Source of the DNA: Deltaproteobacteria bacterium
Lineage (GTDB): Bacteria > Desulfobacterota > Binatia > HRBIN30 > CADEER01
Reading direction: 5' to 3'
DNA: 64,000 nt
NCBI GenBank assembly: GCA_029262455.1
Contig: JAJCZJ010000044.1
Location: 1-64,000, forward strand
The position numbers and the translations under genes are program-made. Shown here one piece after another: positions 1 through 8,365 of the stretch; the first letter of the stretch is position 1; every line of letters begins with the position of its first letter. The notes under the pieces are model-generated. The model worked only from the letters and a program-made list of their open reading frames with translations, was not told the DNA's origin and made no database searches.

Positions 1-191
1 CGCTCGAGGTCCTCGGCGAGCCGGATATCGCCGTGAACGAAGGTGACCCGATCGGCGACATCCTCGATCAGCCGCAGGGAACACGATGCCGCCAGGTTGT
101 CGATCACGATCACCTCATGACCGCCCTCGACCAGCGCTCGAACCAGGTTCGAACCAATAAAACCCGCGCCGCCAGTGACGATAACCCTCAT
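1..191 (-). CDS. NAD-dependent epimerase/dehydratase, N-terminal part
   Basis: Read on the minus strand from an ATG at 189-191, the frame stays open to the window edge and gives about 63 residues. They begin [17 protein letters not shown], the Rossmann GxxGxxG nucleotide-binding loop of extended short-chain dehydrogenases such as UDP-glucose 4-epimerase or nucleotide-sugar dehydratases. A later HGDIR segment matches the usual second-cofactor-strand region of that family. The catalytic YxxxK lies outside the window, so the exact reaction cannot be named. It is divergent from the B12-rSAM pair to its right. A nucleotide-sugar role would fit the glycosyl-transfer genes further along, but that is inference. 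Confidence 0.85.
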   Translation of the reverse strand, partial: MRVIVTGGAGFIGSNLVRALVEGGHEVIVIDNLAASCSLRLIEDVADRVTFVHGDIRLAEDLE

Positions 192-259
192 AGGCGTGGC
201 GACTGCATCAAATCGTGGACTTGGAGGCACGACCGGTGTTATAGCGATTGAAGTCCACT

Positions 260-1789
260 ATGGCCATCGCCACACTGATCCGAACGCCTAGCGTGGTTGC
301 GCGTTTTGCCTTGACGCTGAACCGGACGCCGCCGCTATCTATCGCCTACTTGGCGGGCAGCTTGACGGCAGCAGGCCACGAGGCCCAACTAATCGACGCC
401 GTCGGCGAAGCCCTCGGGGCGATGCACCCGGCCTATCAGCCGGAAATATTGGTTAACGGCCTGACCAACGACGAGATCGCCGACCGCATTCGCCCCGATA
501 CTGATTTCGTTGGGATCTCCTGCCTTTTCTCGCACGAATGGCCCCTCGTACGCGATATGATCTCGACCATCGCCGAGCGCCTTCCCGGCGTCCCCATCGT
601 GCTCGGCGGTGAGCACGCCACCGCCGTCCCAGACCAATGTCTCGAAGAGGCACCTGCGCTACGCGCCTGCGCGATCGGCGAAGGCGAGGAAACGGTCGTC
701 GAGCTGGTCGAGGCCTTCGCCGCAGGCGGGGCCCTCAATGACATCGCCGGGATCGTCTTCCGGTCAGATGACGGGCCAGTCCGCACGCAGGCACGGGCTC
801 GTATTCGCAATGTCGATGAGATTCCGGCGCCGCGTTGGGACCTGGTACCCATCGAGGCGTACCTCGACGGTGGCCTGAGCTTTGGTGTCGACCGCGGCCG
901 CACCATGCCAATGCTCGCAACCAGAGGCTGTCCCTACCAGTGCACATTTTGCTCAAGCCCAAAGATGTGGACAACCCGCTACACAACCCGCGATCCCGCA
1001 ATGGTGGTCGACGAGATCGCCGACTACGCGGAGCGGTACGGTGCCGTCAACTTTGATTTCTACGACCTCACTTCGATCGTAAAGCGCGACTGGATCCTGG
1101 CGTTCTGCCAGCACTTGCTCGAGCGCAAGCTCGACATCACGTGGCAGCTCCCGAGTGGAACCCGATCCGAAGCTCTCGACGAGCCGGTGCTCGAAGCGAT
1201 GTTTCGCACCGGCTGCCGTAACATCACTTACGCACCGGAGAGCGGGTCGAAGGCAACGCTCGAAGCGATCAAAAAGAAAGTTCGCCTCGAACGCCTCGAG
1301 GATTCGATGCGCAACGCAGTGCGTCTCGGCTTGAACGTCAAGGCCAACATCATGATCGGCTTCCCGAACGAAGACCGCGAAAATCTACGGGAAACCCTCA
1401 GCTTCATCTGGCGCATGGCACGCAGCGGCGTGCACGACGTCTCCGTTTGGAGCTTTTCCCCGTACCCGGGGTCTGAGCTATTCGACGAACTGCGCCGCGC
1501 CGGGCGCTTGCCGGCTCTCGACGACAAGTACTACGCATCGCTACTCTCGTACTCGGACGTTTCCGGTGCGGTTTCCTACGCCGACGCGTTCGACTCGAAA
1601 AGCCTCCAGCGCTATCGGCTGGCCGGGCTACTGCTCTTCTACGTCACGAGCTATCTGAGCCGCCCGGCCCGGCCATTGCGCTCATTGCGCAATATCCTGA
1701 CCCAACGCTACGAATCACGCCTCGAGATGTCGTTTGGCAACCTGGTCCGCCGCTTGACCACCGCACGGACACGTGCGGAGGTATCCTGA
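260..1789 (+). CDS. B12-binding-domain radical SAM enzyme
   Basis: A 509-residue cytosolic enzyme. The N-terminal half has the cobalamin-binding Rossmann layout seen in B12-rSAM proteins: an 'RTPPLSIAYLAGSL' opening, GGEHA near residue 115, and an EGEGEE turn. The rSAM half carries RGCPYQCTFC with the cluster cysteines at about C224, C228 and C231. It is followed by the usual long TIM barrel ending in SPYPGSELF. B12-rSAM proteins typically do methylations, ring contractions or other C-C chemistry. The substrate here cannot be read. The ATG at 260 is preferred over a TTG at 248, which would add four residues. Its stop is one base before the next gene's start, so the two B12-rSAM genes are almost certainly co-transcribed and probably act in sequence. 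Confidence 0.85.
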   Translation: MAIATLIRTPSVVARFALTLNRTPPLSIAYLAGSLTAAGHEAQLIDAVGEALGAMHPAYQPEILVNGLTNDEIADRIRPDTDFVGISCLFSHEWPLVRDMISTIAERLPGVPIVLGGEHATAVPDQCLEEAPALRACAIGEGEETVVELVEAFAAGGALNDIAGIVFRSDDGPVRTQARARIRNVDEIPAPRWDLVPIEAYLDGGLSFGVDRGRTMPMLATRGCPYQCTFCSSPKMWTTRYTTRDPAMVVDEIADYAERYGAVNFDFYDLTSIVKRDWILAFCQHLLERKLDITWQLPSGTRSEALDEPVLEAMFRTGCRNITYAPESGSKATLEAIKKKVRLERLEDSMRNAVRLGLNVKANIMIGFPNEDRENLRETLSFIWRMARSGVHDVSVWSFSPYPGSELFDELRRAGRLPALDDKYYASLLSYSDVSGAVSYADAFDSKSLQRYRLAGLLLFYVTSYLSRPARPLRSLRNILTQRYESRLEMSFGNLVRRLTTARTRAEVS

Positions 1790-1790
1790 A

Positions 1791-3305
1791 ATGCGTGTGA
1801 CTCTAGTAACCAGCGGTCTCGAGCACCTCGGGATCGAAGCGCTCTCCGCCTGGGTGAAGCGCGCCGGGCACGAAGCGGCCCTTGTCTACGAGGCGCGGCC
1901 CTTCTCGTCTGGCAGCGGCACCGACTCGGCCATGCTCGCCCGACTCCTCGACCCATCGCCCGAGGAAACCGCTGACCGCGTCGTCGCCACAAGTCCAGAT
2001 GTCGTTGCGTTCACCTCGTACAGCGTCACCCACGCTTGGTCCGTGGCTGTAGCGCGGGCGATCAAGCAGCGACGCGGGGTGCCCATCGTCTTTGGCGGCC
2101 AACACGTCTCGGCTGATCCCGAACGAGCGGTTTCTGAAGGGGCGATCGACGCCATCGTCGAGGGTGAAGGCGAAGGGGCGTTAGTCGATCTGATCGAGTG
2201 CGCCGAGAACGGTAAATTCACCCGTACAGACATCCCGAATTGCACGTTCAAAGGGGACGACGGGCCCATTCGCAACCCCGTGCGACCACTCCTAGCCGAT
2301 CTCGACCAGTTGCCTTGGGCGGACAAGGAAGGCTTTTACAGCGCCGTTCCCGCCTTCGAGCACGAACTCTACATCGTCTCCCGCAGAGGGTGTCCCTTTC
2401 GTTGCAGCTTCTGCGAGTACAGCACCTTCCCTCGCCAATACCCGGGAGAGAAACCGGTGCGCCGCAGGTCGGTCGAACATCTGATCAGCGAGCTCCGCTA
2501 TTGGAAGGACCGCGGTCGGGTTCGCAAGGTATTCTTCTGGGACGCCATTTTCACGCTCGACCCCAGGTGGATGGCGGCATTTTCGGAGGCATATCGAACC
2601 GAAATCGGAATTCCGTTCGAGTGCTACACCCATCCCCAGACAATGACCCGCGACATGGCGCGGTGGCTCGCAGAAGCAGGCTGCATCATGGTCCGCGTCG
2701 GCGTTCAAAGCGTCAACTCGGACACCCTCGCCGCGGTCGACCGCAAGGGCGATCGACAGAAAGTCATCCAGACACTGCAATACCTGCGCGAGCACGACGT
2801 TCCCTACTCGGTCGATCACATCATCGGACTCCCGGGCGAAGGCGCTTCCGACCAATTAGACGCTCTGCAATTTTACGCCGAGGTCGAGCCGAAACGCATC
2901 GTCACGCACTGGATGACGTATTTTCCCGGCACCACCGCTTTGGATCACGCGCGGCAGCAAGGCATCTTGAGTGACGCCGATATCGACCGAATCCTCGATG
3001 GCGAAGTCGGTCCGGGCTATATGTTTGGCGGCAACAAAGAATACCGCGACCACGAGGAGCTTCAGCACCTCTCCGGGGTATTCGACTTACTGCCGCTACT
3101 GCCCAAGCGTTCGATCGACTGGCTGCTCGAGCAGCGCCGCTATCGACACCTCCGCGGCGTCGGCATCATGCGCCAGCTCGGTACCCTGGCACTGGCCATC
3201 AAGGGCGAGCCGGCGACGCGAGAGCACGTCCTCCACATCATGGCGACGACGATCGACGCCACGCGCGCTGCGGTTCGGCGCAAATTGTCCCTGAGCGCCG
3301 GGTAG
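1791..3305 (+). CDS. B12-binding-domain radical SAM enzyme, second of a pair
   Basis: A 504-residue paralogue-like partner of the preceding gene. It starts at an ATG one base after the upstream stop, with GGAGG about ten bases before it. The N-terminal B12-binding region is recognisable from 'VVAFTSYSVTHAWSVAVARA', 'VFGGQHVSADPE' and an EGEGEGALVDL turn. The rSAM motif is RGCPFRCSFC with cysteines at about C201, C205 and C208. The barrel contains 'VGVQSVNSDTLAAVDRKGD' and 'DHIIGLPGEG', typical of HemN-like and B12-rSAM folds. Its C-terminal extension of about 120 residues resembles that of many B12-rSAM enzymes acting on lipids or natural products, but no product can be named from the sequence. 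Confidence 0.85.
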   Translation: MRVTLVTSGLEHLGIEALSAWVKRAGHEAALVYEARPFSSGSGTDSAMLARLLDPSPEETADRVVATSPDVVAFTSYSVTHAWSVAVARAIKQRRGVPIVFGGQHVSADPERAVSEGAIDAIVEGEGEGALVDLIECAENGKFTRTDIPNCTFKGDDGPIRNPVRPLLADLDQLPWADKEGFYSAVPAFEHELYIVSRRGCPFRCSFCEYSTFPRQYPGEKPVRRRSVEHLISELRYWKDRGRVRKVFFWDAIFTLDPRWMAAFSEAYRTEIGIPFECYTHPQTMTRDMARWLAEAGCIMVRVGVQSVNSDTLAAVDRKGDRQKVIQTLQYLREHDVPYSVDHIIGLPGEGASDQLDALQFYAEVEPKRIVTHWMTYFPGTTALDHARQQGILSDADIDRILDGEVGPGYMFGGNKEYRDHEELQHLSGVFDLLPLLPKRSIDWLLEQRRYRHLRGVGIMRQLGTLALAIKGEPATREHVLHIMATTIDATRAAVRRKLSLSAG

Positions 3306-3427
3306 CGCCCTTCCATCGGAAAGTTCCGGCTGGGGCAAGGCGCTTCCAGCAGAACAGTTAGAGCCAGCAGCGCAACCCGTCCCGCCTGCTTGACTTGTAT
3401 TTACTGGGAACATTACTCTCACGGGTG

Positions 3428-4318
3428 ATGATTTCTATGATGCAGAGGAAACTACAGGCGTTCGCATTCATTACCACCCTGACTCTCGTGGTAGGCACGG
3501 TCTTTGCGGCCCACCACGAAGAACCGGACGCAGCTGGCGACCCGAAGGCCGCCGAAGCCGCAGCTGGAGGCGAAGCCAAGGAGAATGCCACACCAGGAGA
3601 GCAGGAGGCAGAGGGACCCACCGCGGTACCCACTCGCGACGTCCAGGTGATCGCAAGGACGTGCAAGAAAACCGTCGCCTCTATCGCCGCCGGCAACCTC
3701 GATGCGGTCAAATCGGCCGACCCCGACTTGCAAAAACTCCTGTCCGATTCGGATGGGGCGCGGGCCGCCTATGGGTGTCTCGCTGTCGCGAAGGACAACC
3801 AAGCGTACTGCGGGTTGTTACCCGACGAGAAACAGAGCAGCTGCAAAGACAACTTCGCAATGGCCGCGGAACTCAAGGCGCTAGGAGGGGAAGCCAAGAA
3901 GCCCTACGTCTTGTACAAGTCGTGCCTCGAAGCGGCCCCGGTCGCTGAATGCCAAGCCGCACGTGATGCGATGGCCGCCGGTGATCCCGAGAAGTGCAGC
4001 GCACTAACGGCGGATTGGCATCGAAACTTCTGCGCGGCAGTCGCCGCAAGTGACGCTACCAAGTGCAAGGGCCTTGAGGACGCTGGCCAACGCGGCATGT
4101 GTGAGGCGTACGCGACCAACGACGAGAGTCGCTGTCCGAAGGATTCTGCGGACTGCCGTCGCTGGGCGCGTGGGTTCAAGGCTTTCCAAGCAGGGGGATC
4201 GGGGGGGCTGCAAGCTGCCGACCCAGCACTCGCCGCTGCTAATGACGGCATGAAAGCCTGTGCGCCGTCGATTGCGGCTCTCGAGGCTGCGTGCAACGGC
4301 TTCGAATTCAAGAACTAG
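3428..4318 (+). CDS. Exported Cys-rich helical-repeat protein, function unknown
   Basis: A 296-residue protein. From ATG 3428 the first 28 or so residues are a classical signal peptide ending VFAA, followed by an acidic Ala/Glu-rich linker. The mature part has many cysteines in short repeats of the form 'D..KC..L......FC.A', for example GDPEKCSALTADWHRNFCAA and SDATKCKGLED. This suggests a periplasmic or secreted disulfide-braced helical repeat protein. I do not recognise the family. A TTG 33 bases upstream would lengthen the frame but would put a poor extension before the signal peptide. The convergent Rieske gene ends 14 bases beyond its stop. Confidence 0.7.
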   Translation: MISMMQRKLQAFAFITTLTLVVGTVFAAHHEEPDAAGDPKAAEAAAGGEAKENATPGEQEAEGPTAVPTRDVQVIARTCKKTVASIAAGNLDAVKSADPDLQKLLSDSDGARAAYGCLAVAKDNQAYCGLLPDEKQSSCKDNFAMAAELKALGGEAKKPYVLYKSCLEAAPVAECQAARDAMAAGDPEKCSALTADWHRNFCAAVAASDATKCKGLEDAGQRGMCEAYATNDESRCPKDSADCRRWARGFKAFQAGGSGGLQAADPALAAANDGMKACAPSIAALEAACNGFEFKN

Positions 4319-4332
4319 GCGAGCCCCTGCTG

Positions 4333-5556
4333 CTATTCTGCGATGTAGGTATCGAGCCCGCGATGCAAATGACCGATCAGTTGTTCTTGGGCACCGATCA
4401 CTAGCGTCTCGAAGCCACTCGACGACATTCCCCGCTGGACGCGGACCAGGTTGAACATGTCCTGGTCCGTCACCGTGCCGAGGCTCCCTTTCCCATAGCG
4501 AAAGCCCTTGTGGGCTGGGCGCGGCGGGCGAGAGATATCACGCGGGATACGGTCGAAGCGTTGTTGGTCGACGAGCATCCGACCGGGATCCGTCGCATGG
4601 GGACGAGCGCGCAAGGTCAGCGCCTTCATGGCGTACATGTCGATCTGAAAGTTCGGAAAAACGTGAAAGTGGTGGCTTTCCGACAACTGCTCATCACTGA
4701 GGCCCGAACAATCTAGTTCCCCGGCGCGCTCACGTGACCGGATGCTATGTCTTACTTTTTTGTGCACGTCGAGCGCACTCGTCGCCCCATCCAAAGGCGG
4801 GACGCCGGCCTCCTTTAGCATCCACTGCAAGCTCTCGTCGACCTTCTGGCGGTCGCGCAGCCGTGGACTCGGAACGTAAAACGGCACGACCAGCTTGCCG
4901 TGGATTCCGAGCAGCTCAGTCCGAACGTTGATATCGTCGACCACACCGAGAATCTCCGGGTGAACCGAGCTCAGGTGGTAGACTTCGTTGAACGCGTCGA
5001 CGCACACCTTCCAGTTGCACGGCATGTCGAGGGTCAGATCTTCGACCAGTGCAAAGTCCCCGAGTCGGTAGGCGTCGATCTGCGCCCGCACAGGACCCAA
5101 GTACTCTTCGAGGGAGGGCGCCTGCGCGTTGAGATTGACCCAGACAAACCCCGCCCACTCTTCACAAGCGACGGCTTTCAGCCCTAGGGCTTCGACGTCC
5201 AAGTCTTCCGGAAAGGCATCCGGGTCAGTGACCCGAGCAAGCTTCCCGCCGGTCGTATAGGTCCAACCGTGATACGGGCATTGGAACGACTTCGCCTGTC
5301 CGCGCCCTGGATCACACAGGCGACGACCGCGATGCGAACAGACATTGTGAAACGCCCGAACACCTCCCTCATGCCGAACCACCAACACCGACTCGGACGT
5401 CACGTCGAACGTGAAGTAGGAACCCTCTGAGGTGAGATCACAGGACAGTCCCGCTACCTGCCAGACCTGTGGCCACAACCGTTCGGCCTCGGCTCGCAAG
5501 TACTCTTTCGAGGTATACCGATCCTTGGGGATTTGCTGATTCGACACGGGGCTCAC
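4333..5556 (-). CDS. Rieske [2Fe-2S] aromatic ring-hydroxylating-type oxygenase, alpha subunit
   Basis: A 407-residue Rieske non-heme iron oxygenase. The Rieske centre is CSHRG (Cys, His) followed by CPYHGW (Cys, His) at about residues 70-95. The mononuclear iron site is visible as DAFNEVYHLSSVHPE, supplying two His, with an Asp expected in 'FPNFQIDMY'. This family uses electrons from a ferredoxin/reductase to hydroxylate, demethylate or desaturate organic substrates. No reductase or ferredoxin gene is nearby, so the electron donor would be encoded elsewhere. The start is a GTG 19 bases after the isomerase stop. It is the last gene of a closely spaced minus-strand set, which suggests a tailoring oxidation in that pathway. 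Confidence 0.85.
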   Translation of the reverse strand: MSPVSNQQIPKDRYTSKEYLRAEAERLWPQVWQVAGLSCDLTSEGSYFTFDVTSESVLVVRHEGGVRAFHNVCSHRGRRLCDPGRGQAKSFQCPYHGWTYTTGGKLARVTDPDAFPEDLDVEALGLKAVACEEWAGFVWVNLNAQAPSLEEYLGPVRAQIDAYRLGDFALVEDLTLDMPCNWKVCVDAFNEVYHLSSVHPEILGVVDDINVRTELLGIHGKLVVPFYVPSPRLRDRQKVDESLQWMLKEAGVPPLDGATSALDVHKKVRHSIRSRERAGELDCSGLSDEQLSESHHFHVFPNFQIDMYAMKALTLRARPHATDPGRMLVDQQRFDRIPRDISRPPRPAHKGFRYGKGSLGTVTDQDMFNLVRVQRGMSSSGFETLVIGAQEQLIGHLHRGLDTYIAE

Positions 5557-5575
5557 GGCAAGATCGAAGTGACGG

Positions 5576-6124
5576 TCAGGATCCGAACACCCCGACCGCT
5601 ATTTCCAAGCCAGTCGGCAGCCAAGGCGCGTAAACCTGGCCGTCGTCTTCGCGCAGATCTCGCTCCAACTCGGCAACCGTAGTCCATCGCCAATCCGCGA
5701 TCTCGTCCGGGTCGGGATCGATCGAGAGTGCGCCATTCGCCGACCCCACCAGCACGGTATCGTGCTCGAACTCGCTCAACCGACTCGCCGGATCCTCGGC
5801 TCGGTAGACAAACGCACCCGCCTCTTTCAGATCGACGGAAAATCCAAACTCTTCGCGCAGCCGAGCACCAGCCCTGTCGATCAGCTCGTCGGTCGGCGAC
5901 GGGTGACTGCAGCACGTGTTGGCCCAGCGTAGCGGGAACAATGCCTTCTCCGGACTCCGCTGCTGCAGGAGCAACTCTTTACCGTCGTCTCGGAAGACAA
6001 AGATCGAAAACGCCTTGTGCAGGACACCCGCCCCTTGGTGCACCTCCATCACGTCGCCAGCCCCCAGAGCGGCGCCATCGGAGCTACAGACAACAACGCT
6101 GCGCTGAGGTTTGATGGTGCCCAT
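5576..6124 (-). CDS. idi: Isopentenyl-diphosphate delta-isomerase, type I (Nudix fold)
   Basis: A 182-residue protein with the type I IDI signature order: 'LHKAFSIFVF', 'LLLQQRSPEKALFP', 'WANTCCSHPSP' carrying the active-site Cys and metal-binding His, 'LREEFGF', and the acidic 'EFEHDTVLVG' strand. IDI interconverts IPP and DMAPP, so it sets the supply of allylic prenyl donor. The ATG at 6124 lies seven bases after the upstream rSAM stop. A GTG at 6163 would add 13 residues and overlap that gene. No other isoprenoid-backbone gene is visible here. A dedicated idi inside a set of rSAM and oxygenase genes suggests that DMAPP is consumed locally, as noted for the two unusual proteins upstream in the set. 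Confidence 0.85.
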   Translation of the reverse strand: MGTIKPQRSVVVCSSDGAALGAGDVMEVHQGAGVLHKAFSIFVFRDDGKELLLQQRSPEKALFPLRWANTCCSHPSPTDELIDRAGARLREEFGFSVDLKEAGAFVYRAEDPASRLSEFEHDTVLVGSANGALSIDPDPDEIADWRWTTVAELERDLREDDGQVYAPWLPTGLEIAVGVFGS

Positions 6125-6131
6125 CGACCAG

Positions 6132-7484
6132 CTAGACGACCTGGGGTCGTTCGTTCCGCTCACGCTTCAGTTGCACGAGCCCCTTGCGGCTGTCCAACGA
6201 TAGCGAGCCGTCATCACGCGCCTCAATTCGGTCGCATACCTCGCGCAGAAGCCGCTCCAAATGCGGTGGTTCGTACGAGCCGTTGACCTGCGAATAGAAA
6301 ACGTTGAAGGAAGTCGTCCGCAGCAGCGCCGGAGCGTCCTCGTCACGCGAGGCCAAGACCAGATCCAGCGACGCCCCTTCGCCGAACTCCAACGAAAACC
6401 GCGCCTCGTTTCGGCTCAGCTGCACACGAATCATGCGACCGGCGTCGCCTGGTAGCCCTTCGAGCAACGCCTCCCAAGCGGGATGCCCGCCGGGAGCCTG
6501 CGCTGTCTCGGCGGGGCTCTCGTCGGGTCGTCCCTGCACACCAACATCGCGAGGTGTCCACGGGCGCGTCCGCGGCACCGGCGTCAAAGTAGTTTCTTCC
6601 CAGCCGAATTTTCGAACGTAGTCGTGCGAAAGGCCCAGGCACTCCTCACTGTGCTCGCACTCGGCCTCGTACAAACACGCGAAACGCGGAAACTCGTCCC
6701 AAAACGTCTCGACGATAATCGTGTCCGGCTGACTGTTGTCGAGCGTATCGCCGTGCGCGCCGAGCATGCATTGGGGGACGTACTTCGTCACCGATCGGAT
6801 GCCGAACTCGGCACAGCGATCAAGAGCACCGAGCAACGAGGGGAGGCCATTTGTAAGTGGCGCGATCAGGTTGGCCTCGTCGTCGTGGTCCTCCATCGGC
6901 AGGTAGTTCCAAAACTCCATCTCGATGACGCCGTGCGACTGCGCTACCTCGACAATCCCTTCGAAGGCTTTGACGTTGGTCCGGTGCACGACAGTATTCG
7001 TCATCCTCCTGACCGGATGCGCGGATAAGTTCTCGAGCCCTCGCACCAACTCGTCGAAGCTTCCCGGACGCTGCGTAATCTGGTCGTGCAGTTCCGCTGT
7101 GTCGCCGTGGATCGAAACAAAAAATTCGTCGATGCCAGCATCGACCAGTCGTCGCGTAAACGCAGGGTCAGCAAGCTTCCGCCCATTGGTCTGCAAGCGC
7201 ACGTGGCGAAACCCGCCGGAGTTCCGCGCATATGTCACAAACTGAAACAAAGACTCCTCGAGTGTAACCTCACCACCGGTGAAAATGACGCGATCGTATT
7301 TGTGGCTGCGCAGGTTCTCATCGGCAATCGCGGCGAAGCGCTCAAACGGGACGCCGCGATAGTTGTTCATCCCCTCCTGCACGATACAAAACGTGCACGC
7401 ACTATTGCAGTGGAAATCGACTGTCACCGCGAGATCGCGGAAACGGGTCGGATGCACCTGGTCGCGCAACGCAGAATCGTTCAT
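6132..7484 (-). CDS. Radical SAM protein with C-terminal copy of the shared domain
   Basis: A 450-residue protein. CNSACTFC near the N-terminus supplies cluster cysteines C26, C30 and C33. 'VIFTGGEVTLE' is the GGE SAM-binding strand and 'RLQTNGRKL' follows. A Cys group near residues 270-290 (CLYEAECEHSEEC) could bind an auxiliary cluster. After about residue 350 comes a separate region, 'RMIRVQLSRNEARFSLEF' through 'TTSFNVFY' to a terminal helix, which I match weakly to the domain shared across this window. The start ATG overlaps the upstream stop (ATGA), so translation is coupled. It sits between the beta-hairpin protein and idi. The substrate is unknown. A peptide or protein substrate is likely by analogy with SPASM-type rSAM enzymes. 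Confidence 0.8.
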   Translation of the reverse strand: MNDSALRDQVHPTRFRDLAVTVDFHCNSACTFCIVQEGMNNYRGVPFERFAAIADENLRSHKYDRVIFTGGEVTLEESLFQFVTYARNSGGFRHVRLQTNGRKLADPAFTRRLVDAGIDEFFVSIHGDTAELHDQITQRPGSFDELVRGLENLSAHPVRRMTNTVVHRTNVKAFEGIVEVAQSHGVIEMEFWNYLPMEDHDDEANLIAPLTNGLPSLLGALDRCAEFGIRSVTKYVPQCMLGAHGDTLDNSQPDTIIVETFWDEFPRFACLYEAECEHSEECLGLSHDYVRKFGWEETTLTPVPRTRPWTPRDVGVQGRPDESPAETAQAPGGHPAWEALLEGLPGDAGRMIRVQLSRNEARFSLEFGEGASLDLVLASRDEDAPALLRTTSFNVFYSQVNGSYEPPHLERLLREVCDRIEARDDGSLSLDSRKGLVQLKRERNERPQVV

Positions 7485-8365
7485 ATCGTACCGTAGTACC
7501 CTGATTTCACCATCTCGACCGAGCCATCCGGTCGCATGGAATAGTCAATCCCCACATCAAAGCGCAGGTGCTCAAACTCGGATCGATGCTCCATCACAAA
7601 ACTCTGAATTGCCTCAGGGTATTCGAATTTGCGGAAAAAGTAGAGCAATTGGCCAACATCGATCCCCGAATAGTAAATCGCGTCCGCAAACCGCTTCTTC
7701 GCCACACAGACTCGATTGCAGTCGATCAGCTCGGGCAGCAGCACCTGAGACAAGGACACGCGAGAGAAATCGACGAACACACTCTGGTGGATCTCGTGTA
7801 ACATCTCCCGCACCTCGGTCTTTGGGTGCAAGAACCGGTAGACATTGTCCATCTCGAGCCCGGCTGCGGACAGCTTGTAGGAACGTCCCCCCTGCACTTC
7901 ATAGTACGGCAGGTAGAGATTGACGACATCGACCTCGCCGCCCTCAGCCGTGTCGGGGAAAAGATCGAACGAAAACATGAAGTACGGAACAGTTTCCCTG
8001 GGCTGCGCCGCGAACGAAAACCACGGGCTGACCGATTCGATGATCGAGTCGGCCTGTACGGCCGAGTCCTCCTTTAGCCGATCGTAAAAGTACAACTCCC
8101 ACCACAATCGACCGGCGTGATGCTTGATGCCAAACACCGTCATATCCCGGCCCGCGGTCGCCTGGACACTCCGCAGCGCCGCGTCGAGAGACGGGGGAGC
8201 CCCGACGACATCGAGGCTATTCCACAACAAGCACTCGCTGCGTAGTTTGCCCCGCGGATCTCGCACCGGGTCATAAGGCTGCAAGCAATAGTCGAAGTAC
8301 CGATCCTCCTCCGTCGTTGGCACCAGCGGCCGCGCCACTACCGACTGGGTCGCTGCTTCGCTCAC
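7481..8365 (-). CDS. Uncharacterised beta-hairpin-rich protein, possibly ABBA-prenyltransferase-like
   Basis: A 294-residue protein I do not recognise. GTG 8365 is chosen because it overlaps the upstream stop as GTGA; a longer frame to 8419 would run further into the upstream gene. The sequence is a series of paired strands: 'TVFGIKHHAGRLWWELYFYD', 'MFSFDLF' with 'EVDVVNLYLPYYE', 'RVCVAKKRFADAIYYSG', and 'FDVGIDYSMRPDG' with 'VEMVKSGYYG'. Repeated strand-turn-strand units with Lys/Arg and Tyr on the strands are a hallmark of the ABBA barrel of soluble aromatic and cyanobactin prenyltransferases. Proximity to idi makes that attractive. No diagnostic motif proves it, and a different beta-barrel is possible. 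Confidence 0.6.
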   Translation of the reverse strand: MSEAATQSVVARPLVPTTEEDRYFDYCLQPYDPVRDPRGKLRSECLLWNSLDVVGAPPSLDAALRSVQATAGRDMTVFGIKHHAGRLWWELYFYDRLKEDSAVQADSIIESVSPWFSFAAQPRETVPYFMFSFDLFPDTAEGGEVDVVNLYLPYYEVQGGRSYKLSAAGLEMDNVYRFLHPKTEVREMLHEIHQSVFVDFSRVSLSQVLLPELIDCNRVCVAKKRFADAIYYSGIDVGQLLYFFRKFEYPEAIQSFVMEHRSEFEHLRFDVGIDYSMRPDGSVEMVKSGYYGTI